64,000 bases of DNA from Vibrio neptunius (GTDB lineage: Bacteria; Pseudomonadota; Gammaproteobacteria; Enterobacterales; Vibrionaceae), in the NCBI RefSeq assembly GCF_000967495.1, contig NZ_JXXU01000054.1, positions 1 through 64,000 of the forward strand, read 5' to 3'. Below, in pieces: positions 35,908 to 44,647 of this stretch (positions within the stretch are counted from its first letter, which is position 1; the number at the start of each line of letters is the position of its first letter). Position numbers and translations under genes: made by a program. The notes beneath the pieces are model-generated. The model was given only the letters and a program-made list of their open reading frames with translations, was not told the DNA's origin and did no database searches.

Positions 35908-37818
35908 ATGAGAAATCTGGGTTTTAAAAAGTTATTGCTCATGTCCATTATTGCGCTGGTGGTCTTATCGGTGTCTGTTTCTAGTTACGTAGCTTATGTG
36001 AAGCAGGAAGAGACACTGGTCGAGTTAATTACTGCTTCTAACCAGAGCTATGTGAAGGGGCAAGCACAAAAGATTGCTGAACAGCTCGGAGAGAAAGTGG
36101 GTGGCTTAGAGAAATTGGGCAAGCAATTTGAAAATAAAGAAATCACAGGCACACCTGATGATTTTATTGAGCTCACTCATATCATCGCTAATGCAACCAA
36201 TCTAAATAGCTCCGTGGTTGCATTTACTAATGGCGATGCCTATTGGAACCAAGATGCCGCTACTTGGCCCAACCACAAGTTTGAAGGAGATGTCACCACC
36301 CGAGGATGGTATCAGGCAGGTCGACAGAGCTCGACCGCTTCGATGACTGAACCTTATCAAGGTAGCGGCGGCGGGGAGTACTGGGTATCAATTGTACGTA
36401 AGACCCTGAGTGGTATGATTTCCGTCGATATGCAGCTGGGTTTTCTCAATGAGATTGCTAAGAGCGCCAATAGTATCCCAGGAGCGGTTGCTGTTATTTT
36501 GAATAGCGATACGACAATTTTGGCTTCTTCAATGGATAATGTTGAGGCAGGCAACAAGACCGACAAATATCCTTGGCTCAACACGGTAGCCAACAAAGCT
36601 ATTGGTCAGACGGATGTGGTTTATGATGGCCACCAAGACGACATTGATAAACTGTTCTTTTCCCATGAAATCAATATCGCAGGTAAAAAGTGGTATTTTG
36701 TAGTCGGTCTGGACAAAGACATTGCATTTGCCGACCTAGCTTCTGCTAAGCAAGCTGCCATCCTGACCGCGGTGATAGCGACTCTCATCAGTATTGTTAT
36801 TGCTTTGTTTGTGATGCAGGTACTGTATCGTCCAATCTTAGTGCTCAAAGAGACAATTGCAGGTTTGAGTGAAGGGAATGGAGATCTGACGCAACGCATT
36901 ACGGTTACCACCAACGATGATTTAGGTCAGATTTCTGAGGGTGTGAATAAGTTCATTGCCAGCTTACAATCCATGATGTTGGAGATCAGTGAAGCCACCA
37001 ATCAGCTGAACGGGAACGTTGATCGTATGCGAGATCAGAGTCAACGTAATTCGTCTATTCTTCAGAGCCATGTTCAGGAAACGGAACAGGTGGTGACAGC
37101 GATAGAAGAAATGAACTCTACTGCTGAAGCGATGGCAACCGATGCGGCCAATACCGCGCAGCTGACGCACAAAGCCAACGAAGCGGGTTCTGCTTCGAAA
37201 GTGACGGTAACTCAGGCGCAAAGTAATGTTCAGGATTTAGTGGATGATGTGAGTGTGGCCTCTGAAAATGTTAACAAGATGGCTGCAGAGACGGATGGTA
37301 TTAACACTATTTTGGGTGTTATCGGTGATATTGCTGAGCAAACCAACTTACTGGCTTTGAACGCTGCTATTGAGGCAGCTCGCGCAGGCGAACAGGGTCG
37401 TGGTTTTGCCGTGGTTGCCGATGAGGTTCGTAAGCTGGCCAGTCGTACCAAAGACAGTACTGAAGAAATTGAGTCGGCGTTGGCGAGTCTGCTGCGAGGC
37501 AGCCAGTCAGTGGTAGATTCAATGGACTCGACTAAAGACAAATGTGGACAAACGGCAGAAGGAGCGGGTGAAGTGGCTCAAAGTCTCGATGTGATGACGG
37601 ATTTTGTCACTGAAATTAATGACTTGAGTACGCAGATTGCTACAGCTGCGGAAGAGCAGAGCAGTGTGACCCAAGAGTTAAGTCGCAATATGAGTGCGAT
37701 TAACGATATTGTCGGTGAACTAGACAGTAACGGCCAGCAGGCACTCGAAGACGCGCACAGTATTGCTGACATTAACGGCCATTTATCGAGTATCGTGAGT
37801 CGATTCAAGCTTTCGTGA
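35908..37818 (+). CDS. Methyl-accepting chemotaxis protein with double Cache domain
   Basis: A 636-residue chemoreceptor. An N-terminal membrane helix (LLLMSIIALVVLSVSVSSYVAYV) is followed by a periplasmic dCache_1-type sensor up to about residue 280 (FTNGDAYWNQDAATWPNHKFEGDVTTRGWYQAGRQ, EPYQGSGGGEYWVSIVR, GMISVDMQLGFLNEIA). After a second helix comes a HAMP domain (LYRPILVLKETIAGLSEGNGDLTQRI) and the conserved hairpin tip IAEQTNLLALNAAIEAARAG...FAVVADEVRKLASRTKDST. dCache domains often bind amino acids or related small molecules; the ligand here cannot be read. ATG 35908 has AGAAG just upstream. A strong terminator follows. Confidence 0.92.
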   Translation: MRNLGFKKLLLMSIIALVVLSVSVSSYVAYVKQEETLVELITASNQSYVKGQAQKIAEQLGEKVGGLEKLGKQFENKEITGTPDDFIELTHIIANATNLNSSVVAFTNGDAYWNQDAATWPNHKFEGDVTTRGWYQAGRQSSTASMTEPYQGSGGGEYWVSIVRKTLSGMISVDMQLGFLNEIAKSANSIPGAVAVILNSDTTILASSMDNVEAGNKTDKYPWLNTVANKAIGQTDVVYDGHQDDIDKLFFSHEINIAGKKWYFVVGLDKDIAFADLASAKQAAILTAVIATLISIVIALFVMQVLYRPILVLKETIAGLSEGNGDLTQRITVTTNDDLGQISEGVNKFIASLQSMMLEISEATNQLNGNVDRMRDQSQRNSSILQSHVQETEQVVTAIEEMNSTAEAMATDAANTAQLTHKANEAGSASKVTVTQAQSNVQDLVDDVSVASENVNKMAAETDGINTILGVIGDIAEQTNLLALNAAIEAARAGEQGRGFAVVADEVRKLASRTKDSTEEIESALASLLRGSQSVVDSMDSTKDKCGQTAEGAGEVAQSLDVMTDFVTEINDLSTQIATAAEEQSSVTQELSRNMSAINDIVGELDSNGQQALEDAHSIADINGHLSSIVSRFKLS

Positions 37819-37838
37819 TTTGAGCGCATCCAATGAAG

Positions 37839-37867
37839 AGCCTTGCTTGTAGCAAGGCTTTTTTTGT
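37839..37867 (+). terminator. Terminator after dCache chemoreceptor
   Basis: A 9-bp stem (AGCCTTGCT, 37839-37847, with 37851-37859) and a 3-base loop are followed by eight T. Confidence 0.9.
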
Positions 37868-38004
37868 ATCTACCCTAGAGCCAACAGAGACACTGACAAT
37901 TTGGGGGCGATATGTTTGTTTCTCGTGAGACTGCAAGTCCCTCTATTGGCTGAGATCGAGGAAGAAGATGTGCCTCTGGCCCGCTTGGCGATGGCGAAAA
38001 CGAC

Positions 38005-39597
38005 TCAGTTTAAACCGTTCTGTTTGAAAGCGTCTGTGTAAGCTTTATCTTCGCGCATAATATGCTGGCTTAACCAGTTTTTAAGGAAGCTCATTAGCTC
38101 TTCACCTATGTCTTCTCCGCGCTCAACCCGTTTTTGAAACGCCAACACTTCATCGACCAGTTGAGCGTGTTTATCAATGTGTTCCTGTGTCTGCTCATAG
38201 CCAATCTGAGCAAACAGAGTTTCTTCATATTTAAAGTGGTTAGCCGTGTAATCGATCAAACCTTGTACGACGCGTTTGACTGAAGAAAGACCATAGTTGT
38301 GTTTGAGTAAGTAATACAGCTCATTAATCAAATGCAGCAAGGTCTGATGTTGGCGGTTAATTTCATCCAGCCCGATATCGAGCTGCTCATTCCACTCCAT
38401 CAGCTTTTCGCGCTTTGACTCTTCCTGCTGAATCTGAGTTGGGTTGGTTGCGAATCGGTGAAGCAACGAATCAATTTCTCCCGACAAGTTTCGTACTGTG
38501 ATACTGGCGCGTAGTGTTTCACGTGTCGACTGGACGTTGTTGTCAGATTCCTGTGTGATTTGCTGTAAGCAATTGTCAAGATCGTGAGTTTGACTCAATT
38601 GCGCTTCTGAGGAACGAGCGATCTGCTGTCCATAAGAGCGGACTTCTTCAATTTGTAGATTTAGTGCCTTAAATGACTGTTCAGCGGTTGACGCTAAGGC
38701 CAAAGATTTATCCATACTGATTTTATTTTCTTTCATCGTTTCCAAAACGTCATCGGTTTTGGTTTGTAGGTTGTTGATCTTATCTCGGATCTCTTCCGTC
38801 GCTTCCTGAGTTCGCATTGCCAGAGTGCGAACTTCATCAGCAACGACCGCGAAGCCTCGCCCTTGTTCACCAGCACGGGCACTTTCAATGGCTGCATTCA
38901 GTGCCAGCAAATTGGTTTGGTCGGCGATGCTGCTGATGGTTTCCATTACTTGGCTAATTTGAGAGGTTTCTGCCATCAGAGATTGGAAATGTTCATTGGA
39001 ATTATCGATATGTTGGTTGGCACTATTGAGAGCTTCTTCTAGTGCTACCATATCGCGCGAGCCCTGATCCGCTTTGTGTTTGGCTTCGTTTGCTAATCTA
39101 GAGGTGGATTCGCAATGTTCAGAGACTTGCTGAGTGATATCTGACAACTGATTAATGATAGCCTTAGCGCTGTCGACATCTTGTTTTTGGCCAATGGCAC
39201 CCGCTTGCGATACTTCGGAATCTTTTTGCATGGTATCTGCGACGTCCAGTAGCCTTGCTGTGGACTTACCAAGGGTATGCACGGTGCGCGAGATATCTTC
39301 ACCGATGCGATTGACTGTACGGGACAATGATCGCGCTTCTGGATCTTGGAGCGGGATACGAACGGTGAGATCCCCCTCTGAGAGCTGTTTGGCCGCCTTT
39401 CGTACTTGGTTTAGCGTCTGACTTAAGGCATAAAACATAGCCAACATTAGGCAATGGTACAGTACCAGAGCGAATATTCCGAACCACGCTTGTGCGAGCA
39501 TCAAATAGAGGGTTGCTGGCAAAACCAAAATGGATAACACGACGATCCACTGGATGGGATTGAACTGACTGAATTTTTCGGCAAGAGTGTCAAACAT
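38005..39597 (-). CDS. Chemotaxis-type signalling protein fused to a hemerythrin domain
   Basis: A 530-residue protein. Two closely spaced membrane helices (about residues 17-60) leave almost no periplasmic domain. A HAMP-like segment and an MCP signalling domain (SIADQTNLLALNAAIESARAGEQGRGFAVVADEVRTLAMRT) follow. The last 135 residues form a bacteriohemerythrin with the expected di-iron ligands: NRQHQTLLHLINEL, NHFKYEE (HxxxE), HIDKHAQ (HxxxH) and HIMREDKAY (HxxxxD). Such fusions are known oxygen or redox sensors (DcrH type), so cytoplasmic oxygen sensing linked to motility is likely. The hemerythrin is at the C-terminus after the signalling domain. No CheR/CheB recognition tail is visible. 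Confidence 0.9.
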   Translation of the reverse strand: MFDTLAEKFSQFNPIQWIVVLSILVLPATLYLMLAQAWFGIFALVLYHCLMLAMFYALSQTLNQVRKAAKQLSEGDLTVRIPLQDPEARSLSRTVNRIGEDISRTVHTLGKSTARLLDVADTMQKDSEVSQAGAIGQKQDVDSAKAIINQLSDITQQVSEHCESTSRLANEAKHKADQGSRDMVALEEALNSANQHIDNSNEHFQSLMAETSQISQVMETISSIADQTNLLALNAAIESARAGEQGRGFAVVADEVRTLAMRTQEATEEIRDKINNLQTKTDDVLETMKENKISMDKSLALASTAEQSFKALNLQIEEVRSYGQQIARSSEAQLSQTHDLDNCLQQITQESDNNVQSTRETLRASITVRNLSGEIDSLLHRFATNPTQIQQEESKREKLMEWNEQLDIGLDEINRQHQTLLHLINELYYLLKHNYGLSSVKRVVQGLIDYTANHFKYEETLFAQIGYEQTQEHIDKHAQLVDEVLAFQKRVERGEDIGEELMSFLKNWLSQHIMREDKAYTDAFKQNGLN

Positions 39598-39736
39598 ACC
39601 CCAACTCCTTGGCGGAATATCTAAAGTACTACCTAATAAATTTAGGTCAAAGATTCAGATATCCCTACCCAGTCGGTGCGTATTTTCTGGTTTTCTGTCG
39701 ATCCAGCCCTAATTTATCGAACTACATGATGGTGTT

Positions 39737-40948
39737 TTAGTTCTGAATAACGACCTCTGGCTCAATATCATTGTGTTTGTTGAGCTTATGCATCGTTAAC
39801 GCTGCGCCTATCATAATGACTGCCGCCAGTATGAAGCCATATTGAGTAAGCTCATAATGGCTCAATAAAGCGATTATTGTATAGCTGACGCTCTGCGCCA
39901 TGGTTGCAAACATCTGCAATCCACCATCAGCTCGACCTCTCTGGTCAACCCTAATGGTAAGGTGCATCCAATTGGTTCGAGCAATGCGATTGAGAGCGTT
40001 AAATGAACCGAAAAACAGCGTGAATATCAATAAGTATGCTGGGTGAGTAGAGAAGCTCATGCCAATCAGCATTGTGGACGCTATGGTCATTGAGTACAGC
40101 ATGGTGGACTGGTGAGATGCCAGATTGAGCAATTTGGTGACAAATAAACCTGTCACTAAAGACCCTAAGCCAAAGGCGATATTGTAGCCTGCATACCAGT
40201 CTCCCGAGATCCCGACTTCAGAAAACCAGATCGGCACCAGCTTGCTTAAGAAGGTCAGGATGGGATAACTCAAGGCTGAGAGTAATAAGAATGCGTAAAA
40301 GCGAGGCTGAGCGGCGAATATATCCTTGCTCTCTCTCATTTGGCCAATAAAGGAGGTGGTTTTGCTCTGACGTAACTTGTGACGATATGGAGTCACTAGA
40401 TAGCTTAACGTTGACAAGCCAGACGCGACTGCAGCAAACGCTGCAAATTCAAGCATTCCCCATATTTGCAGTAAAACAATACCTAACGCGCCAGCACCCA
40501 AAGTCGTACCCTGTAGAATGATTTCCTGCTTGCCCGAAATTGCCGCGTACTCATGCGGATCATAGTTTTCCTGCGTAAAAGCGTTGTTTGCAGTCCAAGC
40601 AAGGTTGCTTGAAACCCAGAAGAGTAATTGCGCAGCAGCGAGTAGCCAGTTTGAGTCCAATCCCAGGCCATAGGCCGACATGACGATAGCAGCTGTAGAG
40701 GATTGCAATATTTGCACTATTACCAGAATCGACTTTCTTGAATACCTGTCGATAAGAGTGGAAAACAAAGGTGTAAGAAAAAAGGAAATCGCTGTACAAG
40801 CTAAGGCAACCATAGCCACAAAAGGGCCTATACCTGACGTTTCCAGCATGACCCAAGGTAAAGCCATCATAAATAAACCGGAAGAAATTCCATCAAAGAA
40901 ACGGCCACTCAAGTAGGGCATAGTTCTATTTTTCATCATTAATTGCAT
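39737..40948 (-). CDS. MFS transporter under predicted SoxR control
   Basis: A major facilitator superfamily membrane protein of 403 residues with about 12 helices. The loop DRYSRKSILVIVQILQSS between helices 2 and 3 is the conserved MFS motif A region, and GISSGLFMMALPWVMLETSG is typical of the DHA3/enterobactin-exporter-like branch. Export of a toxic or redox-active small molecule is inferred from its promoter, which carries a SoxR operator between -35 and -10. The frame opens at a TTG (40966), but that lies only a few bases after the predicted transcription start. ATG 40948, with GTGGA upstream, fits better. It is divergent from soxR. Confidence 0.87.
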   Translation of the reverse strand: MQLMMKNRTMPYLSGRFFDGISSGLFMMALPWVMLETSGIGPFVAMVALACTAISFFLTPLFSTLIDRYSRKSILVIVQILQSSTAAIVMSAYGLGLDSNWLLAAAQLLFWVSSNLAWTANNAFTQENYDPHEYAAISGKQEIILQGTTLGAGALGIVLLQIWGMLEFAAFAAVASGLSTLSYLVTPYRHKLRQSKTTSFIGQMRESKDIFAAQPRFYAFLLLSALSYPILTFLSKLVPIWFSEVGISGDWYAGYNIAFGLGSLVTGLFVTKLLNLASHQSTMLYSMTIASTMLIGMSFSTHPAYLLIFTLFFGSFNALNRIARTNWMHLTIRVDQRGRADGGLQMFATMAQSVSYTIIALLSHYELTQYGFILAAVIMIGAALTMHKLNKHNDIEPEVVIQN

Positions 40949-40980
40949 TGTTATTTTCCACTTCAAGCCAACTTGGTGTT

Positions 40981-41011
40981 AATCTAAAACCTCAAGTTAA
41001 CTTAAGGTAAA
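40981..41011 (-). promoter_or_regulatory. SoxR-regulated promoter of the MFS gene
   Basis: On the minus strand a TTTACC -35 (41006-41011) and TAGATT -10 (40981-40986) are separated by 19 bases, the overlong spacer typical of MerR-family activation. The spacer carries the dyad CCTCAAGTTAACTTAAGG (40990-41007 on the plus strand), nearly identical to the soxS operator of Escherichia coli, including the TTTACC element. Its location between the MFS gene and soxR makes regulation by the adjacent SoxR very likely. Confidence 0.9.
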
Positions 41012-41063
41012 GCGTTTTTTTGTGTTTATTTAACTGAGATAGCCAGAGAGGAAGGAAAGGTAT

Positions 41064-41528
41064 ATGGAAATGACGGTCGGGGAGGTTGCAAAGCGTGCTG
41101 GGGTAAAAGTCTCTGCGCTGCACTTTTACGAGAACAAGGGGCTTATCTTCAGTTGGCGAAATCAAGGCAATCAACGTCGCTATCACCGTAGTGTGTTACG
41201 CCGAATCGCTGTAATCAAAGCCGCGCAGGAAGTCGGACTAACATTGGAAGAGATTGCCCGCTCTCTGTCTCACTTACCTAAACATCAAGCACCTAATCGT
41301 CAACAATGGGAGCGGATGGCCTCAGGGTGGCATGACTTGCTGGATCATCGAATTCAACAGCTCAAAGCATTGCAGGATGACCTCGGAGGCTGCATCGGTT
41401 GTGGCTGTTTATCGATGGAATCTTGTGCCATTTACAACCCACAGGACGTTCGTGCTGAAACATTCAAAGGGAAAACAATGCTCACTAATCCCGAAGAATG
41501 GTCAATTGAGGGACAGAGCGAAAGTTAA
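41064..41528 (+). CDS. soxR: Redox-sensitive transcriptional activator SoxR
   Basis: A 154-residue MerR-family regulator. The N-terminal winged helix (MTVGEVAKRAGVKVSALHFYENKGLI; RNQGNQRRYHRSVLRRIAVIKAAQEVGLTL) is followed by a dimerisation helix and the [2Fe-2S] cluster motif C-X2-C-X-C-X5-C (Cys110, 113, 115, 121, GGCIGCGCLSMESC). Oxidation of the cluster by redox-cycling compounds switches it to an activator. There is no soxS next to it; as in many non-enteric bacteria the direct target appears to be the divergent exporter. Its 3' end overlaps the convergent AEC transporter gene by 27 bases. Confidence 0.95.
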   Translation: MEMTVGEVAKRAGVKVSALHFYENKGLIFSWRNQGNQRRYHRSVLRRIAVIKAAQEVGLTLEEIARSLSHLPKHQAPNRQQWERMASGWHDLLDHRIQQLKALQDDLGGCIGCGCLSMESCAIYNPQDVRAETFKGKTMLTNPEEWSIEGQSES

Positions 41529-42380
41529 TAGTAGTGGTAAGGTTAGAATACTGAAGAAGTTGCCAAACAGTACCATGGATGCCACACGATTCGGCTCGAT
41601 GTTAAATCGTTCTGCAAACATATAATTCATGACGGCGGGCGGGAGCATAGTAAACAGCACCATCATTTGTAACTGCATGGGTGGCAGAGGGATAAAGGTA
41701 TAAATTATCCAGAAAGCGGCCGCACCCGTTGCCAGAGACTGAATAGTGCAGAAAATCCCCACTCTAAGCCCGCTCAATCGCATATTACACATCTGTGCAC
41801 CCAGTGAGAGTAGCATTACTGGTACTGCCGCTTGGCCGAGCAACGCCGTCGCTTCATAAAGTGGTTCCCACACACCGAGCCCACTTAGGTTAAGCACCAT
41901 GGCGGTAAATGCAGCGAGGAAGACTGGCATACGAATGACTTGCTTAAAAGGGTTTCCTTCACTTAGCAGCGCGAGTCCGAGACTCACGTGGATACAGGCT
42001 GAAACAACGAACAATAGCACTGCGGATGCCAAGGCTGTATCACCAAAGGTATAAGTAAATAGTGGAATCGCCAGATTACCACTGTTACGAAACATGTGAG
42101 GGGGAGCCCATGCTTTATAACGCAGGCCTGCAAGTTTACAGGTGGGGATCATTAAAACCCCCGGCAAGAGTACCGCGATCAATGAGGCGCTCAGCAGCGG
42201 GACTTGTGCGGTGTCCAACGGCATTGAAACTAATGACGAAAACACTAATGCTGGTGTAAACGCATCCATATTGATGCGATTGATTGGGCGAAAGTCAGGT
42301 TTGAGCCAGCGTCCAACAGAAAAACCGACTAAAACCAAGGCGAAGACCGGGAATAGAATCCCTATAACCTGCTCCAACAT
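41502..42380 (-). CDS. AEC family transporter (auxin efflux carrier family)
   Basis: A 292-residue inner-membrane protein with about ten helices. It begins MLEQVIGILFPVFALVLVGFSVGRWL and has the family features RINMDAFTPALVFSSL, FRNSGNLAIPLFTYTFGD (the conserved N-x-G-N/P region) and a C-terminal LPPAVMNYMFAERFNIEPNRVASMVLFGN. AEC proteins export or import small organic anions such as malate; the substrate is not known here. The frame is open much further upstream (42479), but ATG 42380 has AAGGA upstream and starts at the first helix. Tail-to-tail overlap with soxR means the two transcripts are antisense over their last codons. Confidence 0.88.
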   Translation of the reverse strand: MLEQVIGILFPVFALVLVGFSVGRWLKPDFRPINRINMDAFTPALVFSSLVSMPLDTAQVPLLSASLIAVLLPGVLMIPTCKLAGLRYKAWAPPHMFRNSGNLAIPLFTYTFGDTALASAVLLFVVSACIHVSLGLALLSEGNPFKQVIRMPVFLAAFTAMVLNLSGLGVWEPLYEATALLGQAAVPVMLLSLGAQMCNMRLSGLRVGIFCTIQSLATGAAAFWIIYTFIPLPPMQLQMMVLFTMLPPAVMNYMFAERFNIEPNRVASMVLFGNFFSILTLPLLLTFALSLN

Positions 42381-42738
42381 ATTCGTCCTTGAATCCGATT
42401 GAGTACTTTTAGCAAAGTACCGGATAAACAGACAATTTAATACGATGAGGTGAAAAAAATGTGTTGGAAGGGGGCCCACGATTCATCAATGGTTTTTTCA
42501 TCGTCGGTTTAGCCATAGAGTTCCTTATGGATAAACCGACAAAGCCCATGATGAGTGGTTTGCGATGTTCAGGCTTGGTATTAAGTTTTGCTGCTTGCGT
42601 GCGAATGAAGTCGCTGATGATGGAAAGTATGCTCGATCTGCGGTAGAAATACGCGACAACAGCGTTGATGGTAACACTGAAGTGATATTGTTACACCGAA
42701 CTCACGGGATGGTTGCCCCCAGTAATTGTCGACCCTAA
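42381..42738. other. Intergenic region with a long hairpin
   Basis: This 358-base stretch has no convincing gene. A 61-codon frame (42461-42646, plus) lacks a ribosome site and any recognisable pattern. The notable element is an imperfect inverted repeat: GTCGGTTTAGCCATA (42503-42517) pairs with 42526-42540 at 14 of 15 positions around an 8-base loop. No T-run follows, so it is not a standard terminator. Downstream sequence to 42738 shows nothing else clear. Confidence 0.5.
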
Positions 42739-43044
42739 TCAGTAATATTGATTGTCAACTAATGGCACTTCCAGAGTATTACTGGATTCTTTTGTCGGGC
42801 AACCCACCATTTCGTCATAGGCACTGGTGTGTCGCAAGTATTGTTGCTTGACATTTAGCTTTGCACATTTCTTCTGCATTTCAACTACTGACAAGGCTCT
42901 TAGCATTTGCCCTTGCTCATCCAACACATGAAACTCTTGGCCTTCTATCACGACAGATGCTTGGTAAAGTGATAGGTCGAGTGATTGAATAATCAACCTA
43001 TCGATAAAGAAGAATTTTTCTAGCTTACTCAGACTCATTTTCAT
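42739..43044 (-). CDS. Small DUF6482-like protein
   Basis: A 101-residue soluble protein with no signal peptide. The pattern IIQSLDLSLYQASVVIEGQEFHVLDEQGQMLRALSVVEMQ (a short strand-rich module ending in a helix) resembles DUF6482 proteins of gammaproteobacteria, whose role is unknown. It is divergent from the photolyase gene, with 79 bases between the starts, so the pair may share regulation. Start ATG 43044 (MKMSLSKLEKFFF); a second ATG follows two codons later. Confidence 0.65.
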   Translation of the reverse strand: MKMSLSKLEKFFFIDRLIIQSLDLSLYQASVVIEGQEFHVLDEQGQMLRALSVVEMQKKCAKLNVKQQYLRHTSAYDEMVGCPTKESSNTLEVPLVDNQYY

Positions 43045-43123
43045 AGTACTTACCCGTCACTACTAAATGTCATTGATATTGTTTTACAGATTGTTCGTAT
43101 CAAAGAATGATACGAGGGATACT

Positions 43124-44587
43124 ATGAAAAAGATTAACCTAGTCTGGCTCAAACGCGATCTTAGGCTTACCGATCATGCACCGCTTAATGCGGCGCTTTG
43201 CTCTGGCACTCCGACGCTTATTTTTTATGTGTTTGAACCCGATTTACTCGCCAATGTCCATTATTCAGAAAGACACTGGCGTTTTGTTTGGCAGTCACTT
43301 GGGGATCTTGACTCCCACCTAGAGCCTTTCAACGCCAAGGTGTTGGTAGGAAAATGTGATGTAATAAGCTTTCTTGACACCCTTTCTGAGCAGTTTCATA
43401 TAAACGCTCTCTACTCGCATCAAGAAATTGGACTAGACGTAACCTTTCGACGTGACAGACGGGTAATGCAGTGGTGTAAAGAGCGTCAAATTCGCTGGCA
43501 TGAGTTTGCCAGTGGTGCTGTAATCAGAGGCTGTAAAAAAAGAATAAATTGGGATAAGCATTGGCATAGTGTGATGCGAGCTCCGCTGCAAACGGTTGTG
43601 TTGACTTCCGACGTTCTTGTGCCCAACCTCAACGAAAACTTTGGCATTTCTTTTACACCGCCCAGAGCATGGCTAAATAAGGTGCCAGGTATTCAGACAG
43701 GGGGAGCAAAGGTGGGCTGGGCAACATTAGATGACTTTTTTTCTCGGAGAGGTAAGCACTATTACTGTTCTATTTCTAGCCCCACTGCTTCTCGTGAGGC
43801 TTGTTCACGTTTGTCTCCTTATTTGGCTTGGGGCAATTTATCATTGCGTGAGGTATACCAATGTCTACTGACCCACTGGAACGACAGAGGAATGAGAAGA
43901 AGTTTAATTGCATTGTCTTCTAGGCTGCATTGGCATTGCCACTTTATCCAAAAATTCGAGTCAGAGCATCAGATGGAATTCAGGTGTATCAATCGTGGTT
44001 ATGAGTCACTGATTAGACATTCATCAAAGCAAAACAGCATTCATCTGCATGCTTGGAAAGAGGGGCAAACGGGCTACCCCCTTGTCGATGCTTGCATGAG
44101 ATGTCTTGCACATACAGGTTATCTAAACTTTCGGATGAGAGCGATGCTAGTCAGTTTCTTAACCCATCATTTGGCCCAAGATTGGCGAAACGGTGTCGCT
44201 CATCTTGCCTGTTTATTTTTGGACTTCGACCCAGGTATTCATTACGCACAATTTCAAATGCAAGCAGGCGTGACAGGCATCAATACAATAAGAATCTATA
44301 ACCCGACCAAACAAGCGATGGATCATGACCACTACGGGTTTTTCATTAAAAAATGGGTACCAGAACTTAACAGCGTTCCGACCCCATTGGTTTTTGAACC
44401 TTGGAAGATGAGCGCAATGGAAGCACTGATGTATAGTATCGAACCAGACAGCATATACTTAAACCCCATTATTAACCTCGATACAGCTAGTAGAGAAGCG
44501 AGAGACAGGCTTTGGTCCTGGAAAAAGAGACAAGAAGTGGCTTTGGAAGCCAAAAGAATACTCTCCATCCATGTGAGAAGCGATTGA
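43124..44587 (+). CDS. Cryptochrome/photolyase family protein
   Basis: A 487-residue flavoprotein of the photolyase/cryptochrome family, probably repairing UV photoproducts with blue light. The N-terminal alpha/beta domain starts INLVWLKRDLRLTDHAPLNAAL. The FAD domain contains RLSPYLAWGNLSLREVYQ, SSRLHWHCHFIQKFE, WKEGQTGYPLVDACMRCLAHTGYLNFRMRAML and GDFDP-like FLDFDPGIHYAQFQMQAG with NTIRIYNPTKQ. The SRLHWHCHF stretch differs from the classical class I CPD photolyase (SELIWREFY), so it belongs to a distinct subgroup that I cannot name with certainty. ATG 43124 with GAGGGA upstream is preferred over the longer frame from 43067. Confidence 0.88.
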   Translation: MKKINLVWLKRDLRLTDHAPLNAALCSGTPTLIFYVFEPDLLANVHYSERHWRFVWQSLGDLDSHLEPFNAKVLVGKCDVISFLDTLSEQFHINALYSHQEIGLDVTFRRDRRVMQWCKERQIRWHEFASGAVIRGCKKRINWDKHWHSVMRAPLQTVVLTSDVLVPNLNENFGISFTPPRAWLNKVPGIQTGGAKVGWATLDDFFSRRGKHYYCSISSPTASREACSRLSPYLAWGNLSLREVYQCLLTHWNDRGMRRSLIALSSRLHWHCHFIQKFESEHQMEFRCINRGYESLIRHSSKQNSIHLHAWKEGQTGYPLVDACMRCLAHTGYLNFRMRAMLVSFLTHHLAQDWRNGVAHLACLFLDFDPGIHYAQFQMQAGVTGINTIRIYNPTKQAMDHDHYGFFIKKWVPELNSVPTPLVFEPWKMSAMEALMYSIEPDSIYLNPIINLDTASREARDRLWSWKKRQEVALEAKRILSIHVRSD

Positions 44588-44647
44588 TCGAATAATATAG
44601 ATAAGACGTAATAAAGTTTTAATTTTGTGTAGTTTGGGGAGCACGTC

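Noticed and set aside
35612..35911. 99-codon plus-strand frame between two chemoreceptor genes
   Set aside because: No ribosome site, it overlaps the next gene start, and its cysteine/phenylalanine-rich translation matches no pattern I know. It is better explained as promoter region.
37905..38040. Short plus-strand frame translating to LQVPLLAEIEEEDVPLARLA and beyond
   Set aside because: It overlaps the 3' end of the convergent hemerythrin-fusion gene and has no proper start. It could be a remnant but cannot be supported.
42461..42646. 61-codon plus-strand frame
   Set aside because: It runs through the long hairpin at 42503-42540, has no recognisable family and lacks a convincing start context.
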